A stretch of 64,000 bases of DNA from Pseudomonas frederiksbergensis (GTDB lineage: Bacteria > Pseudomonadota > Gammaproteobacteria > Pseudomonadales > Pseudomonadaceae): NCBI RefSeq assembly GCF_003732275.1, contig NZ_MOBM01000039.1, positions 799,013-863,012 of the forward strand, written 5' to 3'. Numbering within the stretch: position 1 is the first letter of the stretch; each line of letters begins with the position of its first letter. The notes beneath the pieces are model-generated. The model searched no databases. It was not told the origin of the DNA and saw nothing but the letters and a program-made list of their open reading frames with translations. Below, one piece after another: positions 43,435-52,863 of the stretch. Both the position numbers and the translations under genes were made by a program.

Positions 43435-43600
43435 AAGCGAATCGAAGGCTCAACTTTGCGAAAAAAAGTCGGCATTATCCTTACGAATAAGGCCCTGACA
43501 AGGACTGACCCGACTATTTCTATGGAGTTCATTTCTCAATAGGCGATCCAGGATTTACTCTACAGACGGTCAATGCGCATTTTTTCAGGAAGCCCGGGAC

Positions 43601-43954
43601 GTGACCGATTCAACCTCTGAAACCGAAAGCGCAGCGCAAATCCGACGCACGGCGCTCTACCTGACCCTGGCACAAGTGCCCGAGGGCAAAGTCGTGAGTT
43701 ATGGTCAGCTCGCCGAGCTGGCGGGATTGGGTCGTGCTGCCCGCTGGGTCGGGCGCACACTGAGCCAATTGCCCGGCGACACCAAATTGCCCTGGCACCG
43801 CGTGCTGGGTGCCGGCGGACGAATCAGCCTGCCCGTGGGCAGCCCCTCGGGGGATGAACAACGAGCCCGATTGCGCATGGAAGGCATCAGTATCCTGAAC
43901 AATCGTGTTGATATTCAGCGCCATGGCTGGCGCCCGGTAGAGCACAGCGGTTAG
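43601..43954 (+). CDS. Alkyltransferase-like protein (ATL), MGMT homologue with Trp for Cys
   Basis: A 117-residue protein matching the DNA-binding domain of O6-alkylguanine-DNA alkyltransferase, with the helix-turn-helix segment VVSYGQLAELAGLGRAARWVGRTLSQ. The active-site PCHR is replaced by PWHR (Trp65), the hallmark of ATLs such as E. coli YbaZ. ATLs bind O6-alkylguanine, flip it and recruit nucleotide excision repair rather than repairing it directly. The start is GTG, with CAGGA ten bases upstream. Confidence 0.93.
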   Translation: MTDSTSETESAAQIRRTALYLTLAQVPEGKVVSYGQLAELAGLGRAARWVGRTLSQLPGDTKLPWHRVLGAGGRISLPVGSPSGDEQRARLRMEGISILNNRVDIQRHGWRPVEHSG

Positions 43955-43998
43955 AGTGCGCGCTTTGTTTCCGTAATTCTTGAGGCAGACTCCAGCCC

Positions 43999-45558
43999 AT
44001 GCCCCGTAAAACCTGGCGCGCCGCGCTCGCCGCCTATGCCAGCCCCTCGACGCTCGTGCTGTTACTGCTTGGTTTCGCCGCCGGCCTGCCCTACATGCTG
44101 GTGTTTTCGACGCTTTCAGTCTGGCTGCGCGAGGCCGGTGTTGCCCGCGAAACCATCGGCTATGCAAGCCTGATCGGCCTGGCCTACGCCTTTAAATGGG
44201 TCTGGTCCCCGCTGCTCGACCAATGGCGCCTGCCACTGCTCGGCAAGCTCGGTCGACGACGCTCCTGGCTGGTATTGTCCCAGGCGCTGGTGATCCTCGG
44301 CCTGGTCGGCATGGGCTTCTGCGACCCGCAGAAACATCTGTCCTGGCTGATCGCTATTGCAGTGGTTGTCGCCTTCGCCTCCGCGACGCAAGACATCGCC
44401 GTCGACGCCTATCGCCTGGAAATCGCTGAAGACAGCCGTCAAGCAGCGCTCGCCGCCAGCTATATGTCCGGCTATCGGATTGCCGCACTGCTGGCCACCG
44501 CCGGCGCCCTGTTCTTCGCCGAAGGCTTCGGCTCCACCGGTTTCAACTATAAGCATTCGGCATGGGCCGGCACTTACCTGCTGTTTGGCGCACTGATGGT
44601 CCCGGCACTGCTGACGTCCCTCTTCATGCGTGAACCGCCGGTGCCGTTGCGAACCCAACTTCAGGCCGGGCGCTATAGCTTTGCGCATCAATTGGCCTCA
44701 GTGTTTGTACTTATCGTGCTGCTGGTGTCCGTACCGGCCATGTTCACCCAGCTCTACAACACTGACTTCGCCAGCGTACTGTTCGAAGGCGTCAGCGTGC
44801 TCGACCTGTTGCTCGAAGACCGCGCGTTCCTGCGGGCGATCCTCTATATCACGCTTACCGGCCTGTGCTTGTCGGCCATGGGCCGCCGTGGCCTGGCGCC
44901 GGTGCTGACGCCGGTCAACGACTTTATCCTGCGTTACCGCTGGCAAGCCCTGCTGCTGCTCGGGCTGATCGCCACCTATCGGATGTCCGATACGGTCATG
45001 GGCGTGATGGCCAACGTGTTCTACATCGACCAGGGGTTCACCAAGGATCAGATTGCCAGCGTCAGCAAGATATTCGGCCTGATCATGACACTGGTCGGCG
45101 CCGGCATGGGCGGCCTGCTGATCGTGCGTTTCGGCATTCTGCCCATTCTGTTCATTGGCGGTGTGACATCGGCCGGCACTAACCTGCTGTTCCTGATGCT
45201 CACGGACATGGGGGCCAATCTGCAGATGCTGATTGTCACCATTTCACTGGATAACTTCAGTTCGGGCCTGGCGACTTCTGCATTTGTCGCTTACCTGTCG
45301 AGCCTGACCAATCTCAAGTTCTCCGCCACCCAGTACGCCCTGCTCAGCTCGATCATGCTCCTGCTGCCCCGCTTGATTGGCGGCTATTCAGGGGTCATGG
45401 TGGAGAAATTCGGTTATCACAACTTCTTCCTGATCACCGCCCTGCTGGGTGTTCCGACCTTGCTGTTGATCGCCTTGCACTGGTTCCAGGAGAACCGTCG
45501 CGCAGGTCCGACACCGACGCCGGAACCGGTTCAGACCCAGGTCGCGGAAGAATCGTAG
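43999..45558 (+). CDS. ampG: AmpG muropeptide permease
   Basis: A 519-residue major-facilitator transporter with 12 or more helices and AmpG signatures LLGFAAGLPYMLVFSTLSVWL, KWVWSPLLDQWRLP and ATQDIAVDAYRLE. It imports anhydro-muropeptides released from peptidoglycan, feeding cell-wall recycling and controlling ampC beta-lactamase induction where AmpR is present. It follows the ATL gene by 44 bases. Confidence 0.93.
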   Translation: MPRKTWRAALAAYASPSTLVLLLLGFAAGLPYMLVFSTLSVWLREAGVARETIGYASLIGLAYAFKWVWSPLLDQWRLPLLGKLGRRRSWLVLSQALVILGLVGMGFCDPQKHLSWLIAIAVVVAFASATQDIAVDAYRLEIAEDSRQAALAASYMSGYRIAALLATAGALFFAEGFGSTGFNYKHSAWAGTYLLFGALMVPALLTSLFMREPPVPLRTQLQAGRYSFAHQLASVFVLIVLLVSVPAMFTQLYNTDFASVLFEGVSVLDLLLEDRAFLRAILYITLTGLCLSAMGRRGLAPVLTPVNDFILRYRWQALLLLGLIATYRMSDTVMGVMANVFYIDQGFTKDQIASVSKIFGLIMTLVGAGMGGLLIVRFGILPILFIGGVTSAGTNLLFLMLTDMGANLQMLIVTISLDNFSSGLATSAFVAYLSSLTNLKFSATQYALLSSIMLLLPRLIGGYSGVMVEKFGYHNFFLITALLGVPTLLLIALHWFQENRRAGPTPTPEPVQTQVAEES

Positions 45559-45578
45559 GCTCTTCACGCAGGAAGCAT

Positions 45579-45610
45579 GGCAGAGGGCGGGCAGATTCTC
45601 GCCCTCTGCC
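45579..45610. terminator. Perfect 11-base hairpin after ampG
   Basis: GGCAGAGGGCG and CGCCCTCTGCC flank a ten-base loop in the gap before proS. There is no T-tract, so it is either a weak terminator or a processing structure. Confidence 0.5.
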
Positions 45611-45700
45611 ACACAGCCGGCCGGACTCCTGTACGCCAGCAGATCTCGCCCGTACAATGTTCCGTCATTTCTCGTCATCAGCAACCGACAACGGCCAACC

Positions 45701-47416
45701 ATGCGCACCAGTCAATTTTTGCTCGCCACACAGAAAGAAACGCCTTCCGACGCGGTCGTCATCAGCCATCAGCTGATGCTGCGCGCCGGCATGATCCGCA
45801 AACTCGCCTCGGGCCTGTACACCTGGCTGCCCATGGGCTTGCGAGTGATGCGCAAGGTCGAAGCCATCGTGCGTGAAGAAATGAACGCCGCCGGCTCTCT
45901 TGAAGTGTTGATGCCGAGCACCCAACCGGCTGAGCTGTGGCAGGAGTCCGGTCGCTGGGAAGAATACGGCCCGGAATTGCTGCGCTTCAAGGATCGCCAT
46001 GGTCGCGACTTCTGCGCCGGCCCGACTCACGAGGAAGTCATCACCGACCTGATGCGTAACGAGCTGAGCAGCTACAAACAGCTGCCGATCAACCTGTATC
46101 AGATCCAGACCAAATTCCGTGACGAAATCCGCCCACGCTTCGGTTTGATGCGCGGCCGCGAATTCATCATGAAGGACGCCTATTCGTTCCACGCTGATCA
46201 GCCTTCGCTGCAGATCACCTACGACCGCATGCACCAGGCGTACTGCAACGTGTTCACCCGCCTGGGCCTGAAGTTCCGTCCGGTTGAAGCCGACAACGGC
46301 TCGATCGGTGGCGCCGGCTCCCACGAGTTCCACGTGCTGGCCGAATCCGGCGAAGACGATATCGTTTTCAGCAACGGTTCCGACTACGCTGCGAACATCG
46401 AAAAGGCCGAAGCCGTACCGCGCGAAACTTCTCGTGCCGCGCCTACCGAAGAGCTGCGCCTGGTCGACACGCCGAACGCCAAGACCATTGCGCAACTGGT
46501 CGAAGGCTTCAATCTGCCGATCGAGAAAACCATCAAGACCCTGGTGGTGCATGCTGAAGAGCAAGGCAAACTGATTGCCCTGATCATCCGTGGCGACCAC
46601 GAGCTGAACGAAATCAAGGCCGCCAACCAGCCTGGCGTTGCCAGCCCGCTGGTCATGGCGTCTGAAGCCGAATTGCGCGACGCCATTGGTGCTGGCGCCG
46701 GCTCCCTTGGCCCGTTGAACCTGCCACTGCCGATCATCATCGACCGTTCCGTCGAGCTGATGAGCGACTTCGGCATCGGTGCCAATATCGACGACAAGCA
46801 CTACTTCGGCGTGAACTGGGAGCGCGATCTACCGGTTCCGACCGTTGCCGACCTGCGCAACGTCGTGGCCGGTGATCCGAGCCCTGACGGCAAAGGCACC
46901 CTGGAAATCAAGCGCGGCATTGAAGTCGGGCACATCTTCCAGCTGGGCAACAAGTACAGCAAAGCGATGAAGTGTGAAGTGCTGGGCGAGAACGGCAAGC
47001 CAGTCACCCTGGAAATGGGCTGCTATGGCATTGGCGTGTCCCGCGTGGTGGCTGCCGCCATCGAACAGAACAACGACGAGAACGGGATTATCTGGAGCGA
47101 CGCTCTGGCTCCGTTCCAGGTAGCCCTGGTTCCGCTGCGCTACGAAACCGAACAGGTTCGCGAAGCCACTGACAAGCTCTACGCAGAACTGACTGCCGCC
47201 GGCTTCGAAGTGCTGCTGGACGACCGCGACAAGAAAACCAGCCCGGGCATCAAGTTCGCGGACATGGAGCTGATCGGCATTCCACACCGGATCGTGGTCA
47301 GTGACCGCGGCCTCGCCGACGGCAATCTGGAATACAAGAGCCGCACAGAGGCCGAGGCGCAAGCGCTGCCGGTCGCCGACGTGTTGTCTTTCCTCCAGGC
47401 CCGTATCCGCCGCTGA
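45701..47416 (+). CDS. proS: Prolyl-tRNA synthetase
   Basis: A 571-residue class II synthetase of the bacterial long form. Class II motifs are present (motif 2 region YQIQTKFRDEIRPRFGLMRGREFIMKDAYSF, motif 3 GCYGIGVSRVVAA), and the editing (INS) domain lies between motifs 2 and 3, about residues 225-405. It charges tRNA-Pro. Monocistronic or co-transcribed with the lipoprotein gene 17 bases downstream. Confidence 0.97.
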   Translation: MRTSQFLLATQKETPSDAVVISHQLMLRAGMIRKLASGLYTWLPMGLRVMRKVEAIVREEMNAAGSLEVLMPSTQPAELWQESGRWEEYGPELLRFKDRHGRDFCAGPTHEEVITDLMRNELSSYKQLPINLYQIQTKFRDEIRPRFGLMRGREFIMKDAYSFHADQPSLQITYDRMHQAYCNVFTRLGLKFRPVEADNGSIGGAGSHEFHVLAESGEDDIVFSNGSDYAANIEKAEAVPRETSRAAPTEELRLVDTPNAKTIAQLVEGFNLPIEKTIKTLVVHAEEQGKLIALIIRGDHELNEIKAANQPGVASPLVMASEAELRDAIGAGAGSLGPLNLPLPIIIDRSVELMSDFGIGANIDDKHYFGVNWERDLPVPTVADLRNVVAGDPSPDGKGTLEIKRGIEVGHIFQLGNKYSKAMKCEVLGENGKPVTLEMGCYGIGVSRVVAAAIEQNNDENGIIWSDALAPFQVALVPLRYETEQVREATDKLYAELTAAGFEVLLDDRDKKTSPGIKFADMELIGIPHRIVVSDRGLADGNLEYKSRTEAEAQALPVADVLSFLQARIRR

Positions 47417-47433
47417 CACCAGATAGAGACGTC

Positions 47434-48387
47434 ATGTTCAAGCGAAACACCTTAGGCCTCGGTAGCGCCGCCCTGTGCGGCGCGCTGCTGGTCAGCGGCT
47501 GTGCCAATCAAATGTCACAACGCAGCGAGCACGAGGAACGGGTCGAGCGCAAATTGCTCGATCACAGCCTGCAGATCGATGTCGGCGAGCCTAAGGTGCT
47601 TGAGCTGCCGCAACGTCGGGTGAAAATCCACGAGCAGAAAACCTTCGAAGTCACCGAGTTCGAAGTCACGCGTCGTTATGATCGCTATACGCCTTACCAA
47701 CCCTGGAGGGAGGTGTACGAGATCCCGCTGGGCGCGGTAGCCGTGGTGGCCGGTGTCGGTGCGAACGTGGTCAACGTGTTCGCCCTCGGCAATCTGCCGG
47801 ACAGCGTGACGAAGGACTGGCTCAGCTATGGTTTCGCCGGGCTCAACCCGTTCATGAACGCGCAATCTCATGGTCGGGCGCAACAGAACCTGGCGGGTAT
47901 CGACGAAGTCCAGCGCGACAAGCGCACGGAATACTCGAGCCTGCCGTGGAGCGAGCGCCCGGTGCAGGTCAAGGCCGGCAAGAACACCTTCGAGCTGAGC
48001 ACTGACCGTAACGGCGTGTTGCGCCTGAACCTGCTGGACAGCCCGTTCGCCGAACATGACCTCAATCATCTGGGCAAGCTGCAGATCAGTGTCGAGGACA
48101 ACAAGGACGATGTGCATACTGATTCGTCCCTGGCTATCAGCAGCACCTTGCGCAGCAAGTTGCTCGAAGCGCACGGGCTGATTTACGACGACCTCGAAGA
48201 CGACGAAGTGAGCCAGTGGGTACACCGGGTCAAACGTCTGTCGGAGCTGGGTCTGGAAGAAGAAGCCAGCGAGCTGGAACAGAGCCTGATCGAACTGACC
48301 CGCAACGATCCCGAGTTGCAGACCGAATTCCTCAAGTCATTGACCAAGGATGCCGGGCGACTGGTGGCGGATCCGGGGCCGAATTAA
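47434..48387 (+). CDS. Lipoprotein of unknown function
   Basis: A 317-residue lipoprotein: signal MFKRNTLGLGSAALCGALLVSGC with lipobox LVSGC. A charged coiled-coil-like segment (SEHEERVERKLLDHSLQ) follows, then a hydrophobic stretch (IPLGAVAVVAGVGANVVNVFAL) that may touch the membrane, and a C-terminal acidic helical region (RLSELGLEEEASELEQSLIELT). It begins 17 bases after proS. No family recognised. Confidence 0.8.
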   Translation: MFKRNTLGLGSAALCGALLVSGCANQMSQRSEHEERVERKLLDHSLQIDVGEPKVLELPQRRVKIHEQKTFEVTEFEVTRRYDRYTPYQPWREVYEIPLGAVAVVAGVGANVVNVFALGNLPDSVTKDWLSYGFAGLNPFMNAQSHGRAQQNLAGIDEVQRDKRTEYSSLPWSERPVQVKAGKNTFELSTDRNGVLRLNLLDSPFAEHDLNHLGKLQISVEDNKDDVHTDSSLAISSTLRSKLLEAHGLIYDDLEDDEVSQWVHRVKRLSELGLEEEASELEQSLIELTRNDPELQTEFLKSLTKDAGRLVADPGPN

Positions 48388-48396
48388 GGCCGAAAA

Positions 48397-48485
48397 GCAT
48401 CGCGAGCAGGCTCGCTCCCACAGTTGACCGAGTTGTTCAGACGAACGCGGTCTAATGTGGGAGCGAGCCTGCTCGCGATGAGGCC
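48397..48485. repeat. REP pair, family A, outward-facing
   Basis: GCATCGCGAGCAGGCTCGCTCCCACA precedes TGTGGGAGCGAGCCTGCTCG, so the two units point away from each other. Confidence 0.87.
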
Positions 48486-48503
48486 CTTAAATCCCCCCCC
48501 AAA

Positions 48504-49565
48504 CTACCGCTCAAACAACTCCATCTGCTCAAACCCGCCCCGCAAATCCTCCAGCCTCACCCCAATCCCCAACAACCGCACCGGTTTCCCGCCTCGATTA
48601 AAGGCCTGGGTCAGCAGCAACTGATAGCTCCCCAGATCCCGCCCTGCCCCGGCCTGTTCCAAAGTAGTCTGGGTAAAGTCATGGAATTTCACTTTGACGA
48701 ACGGCTTGCCCGGTCGATAGCTGCTGTCGATCCGCGCCATGCGGCCATTCAGGGACTCCAGCAACTCGGGCAATTTATCCAGACAACTCACCAGATCCGG
48801 CAGATCCACGTCGTACGTGTTTTCGACGCTGATCGACTGCCGGCGACTGTCGTTATGCACCAACCGCTCATCGATCCCACGGGCCAGGCTCCAGAGTCGC
48901 TCACCAAAGCTGCCGAATTCCCGCACCAGCGCCAACTTGTCCCACTCACGTAAATGCGAGCAATCGACGATGCCGAGCCTGCCGAGTTTGTCGGCGGTCA
49001 CTTTGCCAACCCCGTGCAGCTTGCTCACCGGCAAACCACTGACGAAGTCTTCCACCTGATCCGGCGTGATCACGAACAAGCCGTTAGGCTTCTTCCAGTC
49101 ACTGGCGATTTTGGCGAGAAACTTGTTCGGCGCCACGCCAGCTGACACGGTGATGTGCAACTGGTTGGAGACCCGGCGACGAATGTCTTGGGCGATTCGC
49201 GTGGCGCTGCCGCCGAAATGCGCGCTGTCCGACACGTCGAGGTAGGCCTCATCCAGGGAAAGCGGTTCGATCAGGTCGGTGTAATCGCGAAAAATCGTAT
49301 GAATTTCCTTCGACGCTTCTCGATAGGCCTCCATGCGCGGCTTGACGATGGTCAAGTCCGGACAGAGCTTCAAGGCATGCCCGGAAGACATGGCCGAGCG
49401 TACGCCATAAGCCCGCGCTTCATAGTTACAGGTGGCAATCACCCCCCGCCGATCCGCCGAGCCGCCCACCGCCAATGGCTTACCGGCCAAGCGCGGGTCG
49501 TCACGCATCTCGATGGCGGCGTAGAAACAGTCACAATCGACGTGGATGATTTTTCGCTGCGTCAT
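48504..49565 (-). CDS. dinB: DNA polymerase IV
   Basis: A 353-residue Y-family polymerase. Catalytic acidic residues are in IHVDCDCFYAAIE and SLDEAYLDVS; CNYEARAYGVRSAMS and VSAGVAPNKFLAKIASDWKKPNGL are family hallmarks. The C-terminal EQMELFER contains a beta-clamp-binding motif (QMELF). It performs translesion synthesis. The start at 49565 fits the usual N-terminus MTQRKIIHVD; a longer in-frame form would read through the LexA box. A CTG-N10-CAG LexA box lies 69 bases upstream. Confidence 0.96.
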   Translation of the reverse strand: MTQRKIIHVDCDCFYAAIEMRDDPRLAGKPLAVGGSADRRGVIATCNYEARAYGVRSAMSSGHALKLCPDLTIVKPRMEAYREASKEIHTIFRDYTDLIEPLSLDEAYLDVSDSAHFGGSATRIAQDIRRRVSNQLHITVSAGVAPNKFLAKIASDWKKPNGLFVITPDQVEDFVSGLPVSKLHGVGKVTADKLGRLGIVDCSHLREWDKLALVREFGSFGERLWSLARGIDERLVHNDSRRQSISVENTYDVDLPDLVSCLDKLPELLESLNGRMARIDSSYRPGKPFVKVKFHDFTQTTLEQAGAGRDLGSYQLLLTQAFNRGGKPVRLLGIGVRLEDLRGGFEQMELFER

Positions 49566-49633
49566 ATAAAAGCAGTGTTCATGGCGAAGAAATGAGGTGT
49601 TGGTGAGTCGTACCGGCAGTATCTCACTGACAC

Positions 49634-49649
49634 CTGTATATAGCACCAG
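49634..49649 (-). promoter_or_regulatory. LexA (SOS) box upstream of dinB
   Basis: CTGTATATAGCACCAG fits CTG-N10-CAG and matches the left half of the consensus CTGTATATATATACAG exactly. Its position, 69 bases before the dinB start, is right for repression. The rest of the 301-base gap to the tRNA holds no gene. Confidence 0.78.
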
Positions 49650-49825
49650 TACTCTGAATGTTCTTTTTCCTTTGTAGGAAAAGCGCCGGAGGAATTTATT
49701 TTCTCAATCGAAAGAGCCCTACCGATAGAGCCACAAGCCTTGCCCTGCCTGCGTTTCAGGCCGGTCAGCCATTGCTTTTTTCACCTAAGCGCTTGAACAG
49801 GAACAGGTTTTACCGAGATTGAAGG

Positions 49826-49853
49826 TTGACAGCCCTGCGATCCTCTGTAGAAT
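49826..49853 (+). promoter_or_regulatory. Sigma-70 promoter of the initiator tRNA gene
   Basis: A perfect -35 TTGACA and -10 TAGAAT with a 16-base spacer, followed by a GC-containing discriminator, 13 bases before the tRNA start. Confidence 0.85.
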
Positions 49854-49866
49854 GCCGACACACAGA

Positions 49867-49943
<77 letters not shown>

Positions 49944-49950
49944 AACATCA

Positions 49951-49981
49951 AAAAAGGCTACTCGAAAGAGTGGCCTTTTTT
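49951..49981 (+). terminator. Terminator of the tRNA-fMet gene
   Basis: AAAAAGGCTACTC, loop GAAA, GAGTGGCCTTTTTT, seven bases after the tRNA CCA. Confidence 0.92.
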
Positions 49982-50220
49982 GTATCTGTTGAAAAAGTCC
50001 TTTCGCAACAAAGACCTGTCACTGTGCAGTGAGCCGTTCGGGATCTCCAGACTGTGAGTTCAGAGCAGACTGAACCGCAGATGAAACCTTCTACGACTGA
50101 TGACGCGCCATCGCCCACATCCGGTGAGAGGCGTTAATATTTGTGATTATTTTTTTCTACAGGGATTGGTAACTTGGCTGGATACCTCCATCCTGTCGCG
50201 CACAATCCAAGAGGTGATTG

Positions 50221-52863
50221 ATGCGCGCCAACTCGTCTGATTCACAAGACACCGTCACAGCGACACAACCGATCAAAGCCGAGCGTCTGCGCTTGCTGGA
50301 TCGAATCAGCAAATATCGTCAGCCCATCGGGCTGGCGGTCACTTTGCTGTTGTTCGCCATTGCGCTGATTGCCTGTCGTCACCTGCTGAGCGAACTCGAT
50401 CTGTACGCATTGCACGACTCGATTCTGGAAGTGCCGAAACCGGCCTTGCTGGGTGCGCTCGGCGCGACTGTCATCGGCTTCATCATTCTGCTGGGTTACG
50501 AATGGTCGGCCAGCCGTTATGCCGGCGTGACGCTGGCGCCGCGAATATTGGCATTGGGTGGCTTCACCGCGTTTGCCATTGGCAATGCTATCGGCCTTTC
50601 GCTGCTGTCAGGCGGCTCGGTTCGCTACCGTTTATATGCACGTCATGGCGTGGGGGCTTCGGAAGTCGCGCACATGACCTTGTTTGCCAGCCTCTCGCTC
50701 GGCTGTGCCCTTCCGCCCCTGGCCGCCCTCGCCACCCTCAGTAACCTGCCCGCCGCCTCCATGGCCCTGGGCTTCTCCGAAACATTGCTGGGTGCGATTG
50801 CAGTGGCCGTGCTGCTGCTCTCCACCGTACTGGCCATCGGCATCTATCGCCGTCGCTTGCCGGAACAGCCTTACCCCGACAACCTGCTGGTCAAGGTCGG
50901 CCGTCGCACCTTGCGCCTGCCGGGTCGGCGCCTGACGTTCCTGCAACTGGTCATCACCGCTCTGGACGTGGCCGCCGCCGCGACGGTGCTCTATTTGTTG
51001 CTGCCGGAAGCACCGCCCTTTGGTGCGTTCCTGCTGGTCTATCTATTAGCCCTGGCCGCTGGCGTGCTCAGCCATGTACCGGGCGGTGTCGGGGTATTCG
51101 AGGCGATTTTGCTCGCGGCCTTCGCCGACAAGCTCGGTGCCGCGCCACTGGCTGCGGCCCTGCTGCTCTACCGCCTGATCTACGTGGTGTTGCCGCTGCT
51201 GGTGGCTTGCGTACTGCTGCTGGTCAATGAAGGCCAGCGCCTGTTTCAATCGCGCCAGTCCTTGCGTGCTGCATCTGGCATGGCCGCGCCGATTCTGGCG
51301 GTGCTGGTGTTCCTGTCCGGCGTGGTGTTGCTGTTTTCCGGCGTGACGCCGGAGATCGATACCCGCCTTGAACACATCGGCTTTCTGATTCCGCATCGAT
51401 TGGTCGACGCCTCGCACTTCGGCGCCAGCCTGGTGGGCGTGCTCTGCCTGCTGCTGGCTCAGGGGCTGCGTCGCCGCCTGTCAGCCGCGTGGATGCTGAC
51501 TACCATTCTGTTGTTGGTCGGCGCCCTGCTCTCTCTGCTTAAAGGCTTCGACTGGGAAGAGGCTTGCCTGATGACCCTGACGGCGAGTTTGCTGGGGGTA
51601 TTCCGGCGCTCGTTCTATCGCCCCAGTCGCCTGACCGAAGTGCCGTTTTCGCCGCTGTATCTTGTATCCAGCCTCTGCGTACTCGGCGCGTCGATCTGGT
51701 TGCTGCTGTTCGCCTATCAGGACGTTCCCTACAGCCATCAACTCTGGTGGCAGTTCACCCTCGACGCCGATGCTCCCCGTGGCCTGCGCTCGCTGCTCGG
51801 CGCCGCGGTCCTGCTGGTGGTGGTGTCCCTGACCTGGCTGCTGCGTACCGCGCGCCCGGTGATCCATCAGCCAACGCCCGATGAGCTGGAGCGCGCGGTA
51901 AAGATTCTCATGGCCTCGTCCCAACCGGATGGCGGCCTGGCCCTGACCGGTGACAAGGCGCTGCTGTTTCACCCCAACGACGAGGCGTTTCTGATGTACG
52001 CCCGCCGCGGCCGCAGCCTGGTGGCGCTGTATGACCCGATCGGCCCGACCCAGCAACGGGCGGAAATGATCTGGCAGTTCCGCGACCTGTGCGATATCCA
52101 TCACGCCCGCCCCGTGTTCTATCAAGTACGCGCCGAGAATCTGCCGTACTACATGGACATCGGCCTGACCGCGATCAAGCTCGGCGAAGAAGCCCGGGTC
52201 GATCTGCACCGCTTTGATCTCGAAGCCAAGGGCAAAGAGATGAAGGACCTGCGCTACACCTGGAACCGCGGCACCCGTGACGGCCTGTCGCTGGAGATCC
52301 ATGAGCCGGGGCAAGCGCCGATGGACGAGCTCAAGGTGATTTCCAATGCCTGGCTGACCGGCAAGAACGTGCGCGAGAAAGGCTTCTCGCTCGGGCGTTT
52401 CAGTGATGACTACCTCAAGCACTTCCGTGTCGCGGTGATTCGTTTCGAAGGGCGCCCGGTGGCGTTCGCCAACCTGCTCGAGACCTACGGCCATGAACTG
52501 GCCAGCCTCGACCTGATGCGCGCGCACCCCGACGCCCCGAAGCTGACCATGGAGTTCATGATGGTTGGCCTGATTCAACATTATAAAAATCATGGATACG
52601 CGCGCTTCAGCCTGGGCATGGTGCCGTTGTCGGGGTTGCAACCCCGGCGCGGCGCACCATTGACCCAGCGCCTGGGCTCGATGGTATTCCGCCGTGGTGA
52701 GCAGCTGTACAACTTCCAAGGTTTGCGCCGCTTCAAAGACAAGTTCCAGCCCGACTGGGAACCCCGTTATATGGCCGTGCCCGCCGGACTCGATCCGCTG
52801 GTTGCCCTGGCCGACACTGCCGCCCTGATTGCGGGCGGCTTGACTGGATTGGTGAAACGCTGA
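50221..52863 (+). CDS. mprF: MprF, aminoacyl-phosphatidylglycerol synthase/flippase
   Basis: An 880-residue protein. The N-terminal ~540 residues form about 14 membrane helices (flippase part), and the C-terminal ~330 residues are the cytoplasmic DUF2156/GNAT-like transferase (DKALLFHPNDEAFLMYARRGRS, LRYTWNRGTRDGLSLEI, MVPLSGLQPRRG). MprF moves an amino acid from tRNA to phosphatidylglycerol; the P. aeruginosa enzyme makes alanyl-PG. This reduces negative surface charge and raises resistance to cationic peptides. GAGGTGATT before the ATG supports 50221 over the adjacent TTG. The next gene overlaps its stop. Confidence 0.93.
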   Translation: MRANSSDSQDTVTATQPIKAERLRLLDRISKYRQPIGLAVTLLLFAIALIACRHLLSELDLYALHDSILEVPKPALLGALGATVIGFIILLGYEWSASRYAGVTLAPRILALGGFTAFAIGNAIGLSLLSGGSVRYRLYARHGVGASEVAHMTLFASLSLGCALPPLAALATLSNLPAASMALGFSETLLGAIAVAVLLLSTVLAIGIYRRRLPEQPYPDNLLVKVGRRTLRLPGRRLTFLQLVITALDVAAAATVLYLLLPEAPPFGAFLLVYLLALAAGVLSHVPGGVGVFEAILLAAFADKLGAAPLAAALLLYRLIYVVLPLLVACVLLLVNEGQRLFQSRQSLRAASGMAAPILAVLVFLSGVVLLFSGVTPEIDTRLEHIGFLIPHRLVDASHFGASLVGVLCLLLAQGLRRRLSAAWMLTTILLLVGALLSLLKGFDWEEACLMTLTASLLGVFRRSFYRPSRLTEVPFSPLYLVSSLCVLGASIWLLLFAYQDVPYSHQLWWQFTLDADAPRGLRSLLGAAVLLVVVSLTWLLRTARPVIHQPTPDELERAVKILMASSQPDGGLALTGDKALLFHPNDEAFLMYARRGRSLVALYDPIGPTQQRAEMIWQFRDLCDIHHARPVFYQVRAENLPYYMDIGLTAIKLGEEARVDLHRFDLEAKGKEMKDLRYTWNRGTRDGLSLEIHEPGQAPMDELKVISNAWLTGKNVREKGFSLGRFSDDYLKHFRVAVIRFEGRPVAFANLLETYGHELASLDLMRAHPDAPKLTMEFMMVGLIQHYKNHGYARFSLGMVPLSGLQPRRGAPLTQRLGSMVFRRGEQLYNFQGLRRFKDKFQPDWEPRYMAVPAGLDPLVALADTAALIAGGLTGLVKR

